From Candidatus Methylopumilus turicensis (lineage in GTDB: Bacteria > Pseudomonadota > Gammaproteobacteria > Burkholderiales > Methylophilaceae), in assembly GCF_000953015.1 (NCBI RefSeq), contig NZ_LN794158.1, positions 744,001 to 808,000 of the forward strand: a stretch of 64,000 nucleotides of DNA, given 5' to 3'. This document shows, in pieces, positions 63,410 through 64,000 of the stretch. Below the pieces are notes generated by a model. The model had not been told where the DNA came from. It was given only the letters and a program-made list of their open reading frames with translations, and did no database searches. How positions within the stretch are numbered: the first letter of the stretch is position 1; every line of letters starts with the position of its first letter. The position numbers and the translations under genes were made by a program.

Positions 63410-64000
63410 TTATTGCTTTTCTTTTTTAATGACTTTACCAATATGTGCTTCGCCACGTTTTTTAGCTAGGGCCATTTGTTTTTGACGTTCAGCCACACTT
63501 GCGCGTTTTTCTTCGGTGAGTTTATCAAAGCAATGCGGACATGAGATACCTGCTACATATTGCTCGCTTTGCATTTCTTCTGGCGAAAGCGGATGTCGGC
63601 AGGCGTGGCACTGGTCGTAATCGCCAATCTCTAGGCCGTGCTTCACTGATACGCGTTGGTCAAACACAAAGCATTCGCCTTCCCAGAGGCTCTCTTCTTT
63701 TGGCACCTCTTCTAAATACTTTAGGATGCCGCCTTGCAAGTGATACACCTCTTCAAAGCCTTGCTCCATCATGTAGGAGCTGGCTTTTTCGCATCGGATG
63801 CCTCCAGTACAGAACATGGCGACTTTTTTATGTTTATTTGCGTCTAAATTTTTGCTGACGTATTCAGGAAACTCTCTAAACGTTGTTGTTTTAGGGTCGA
63901 TGGCCCCTTTAAAAGTGCCGATGTCGTATTCGTAGTCATTGCGCGTATCAATTACAATGACATCCGGGTCTGAGATAATGGCATTCCAATCTTGCGGTTT
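63410..64000 (-). CDS. trhO: tRNA uridine-34 hydroxylase TrhO, 5' end beyond window
   Basis: TrhO (YceA) is a rhodanese-domain enzyme that hydroxylates wobble uridine. The gene runs off the window edge; at least 196 codons are visible. The catalytic Cys is in [14 protein letters not shown], preceded by [20 protein letters not shown], and the C-terminal zinc-like CHACRHPLS and GISCPHC segments are typical. The visible part shows no damage. Confidence 0.92.
   Translation of the reverse strand, partial: KPQDWNAIISDPDVIVIDTRNDYEYDIGTFKGAIDPKTTTFREFPEYVSKNLDANKHKKVAMFCTGGIRCEKASSYMMEQGFEEVYHLQGGILKYLEEVPKEESLWEGECFVFDQRVSVKHGLEIGDYDQCHACRHPLSPEEMQSEQYVAGISCPHCFDKLTEEKRASVAERQKQMALAKKRGEAHIGKVIKKEKQ

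Noticed and set aside
1-64000. CRISPR arrays, insertion sequences, prophage, toxin-antitoxin pairs
   Set aside because: No regularly spaced repeats, transposase, integrase or phage structural genes were seen on either strand.

Overview
This window looks like chromosomal DNA from an obligate or restricted betaproteobacterial methylotroph of the family Methylophilaceae (Methylotenera/Methylophilus/Methylovorus type). The evidence is the combination of a complete pqqABCDE operon (cofactor of methanol dehydrogenases), the ribulose monophosphate genes for hexulose-phosphate synthase, hexulose-phosphate isomerase and transaldolase, and a block of archaeal-type C1-cofactor genes (methanofuran/methylofuran and tetrahydromethanopterin synthesis). 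Housekeeping gene order (rlmN-pilW-rodZ-ispG-hisS-yfgM-bamB-der; dnaX-ybaB-recR; rpsF-priB-rpsR-rplI-dnaB-alr-radA) is proteobacterial. The genus is inference; no rRNA gene is present.

Layout. 1-3.8 kb: pqqABCDE. 3.8-6.0 kb: Bcr/CflA efflux pump, tag, fdxA. 6.1-13.5 kb: an assimilatory sulfate operon on the minus strand (TauE-type exporter, sulfite reductase, DUF934, APS/PAPS reductase, cysD, cysN) with the divergent regulator cysB. 13.6-16.0 kb: tal, hps, phi as separately promoted and terminated RuMP genes. 16.1-21.3 kb: HisA-like protein, then MfnD-like ATP-grasp, MfnF-like protein, pabB, MfnE-like kinase and pcd, tightly overlapping. 21.4-26.7 kb: ribosomal/primosomal operon, dnaB, alr, radA. 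26.8-31.3 kb: outer-membrane protein, SDR, hpnE, hpnD, hpnC (squalene from farnesyl diphosphate). 31.4-37.3 kb: mtnP, def, tRNA-Ser(UGA), cupin, recR-ybaB-dnaX, 4.5S RNA, tRNA-Ser(GGA), an SOS-box-controlled umuD, tRNA-Leu(CAG). 37.3-51.6 kb: rnr, rlmB, ndk, then the rlmN-to-der cluster interrupted by two peptide-type ABC ATPases. 51.6-64 kb: bamD, rluD, pgeF, ZIP transporter, rimO, glutathione peroxidase, srkA, ppsR-ppsA, yaeQ, an S4-domain protein and a trhO gene running off the end.

How it works together: PQQ serves periplasmic methanol oxidation; the formaldehyde formed is either fixed by Hps/Phi/Tal or oxidised through the tetrahydromethanopterin route whose cofactors the 16-21 kb block makes. 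Sulfate assimilation and isoprenoid/squalene synthesis supply biosynthesis.

Oddities: two genes that are normally intact, yfgM and ppsA, each carry a one-base deletion that breaks the frame, and tRNA-Leu has a C-C mismatch in its acceptor stem. These may be true lesions or sequence errors. The SDR next to hpnE has His in place of the catalytic Tyr. I saw no insertion sequence, prophage or CRISPR array and no system I would call wholly new; the least understood part is the HisA-like gene at the head of the C1-cofactor block.
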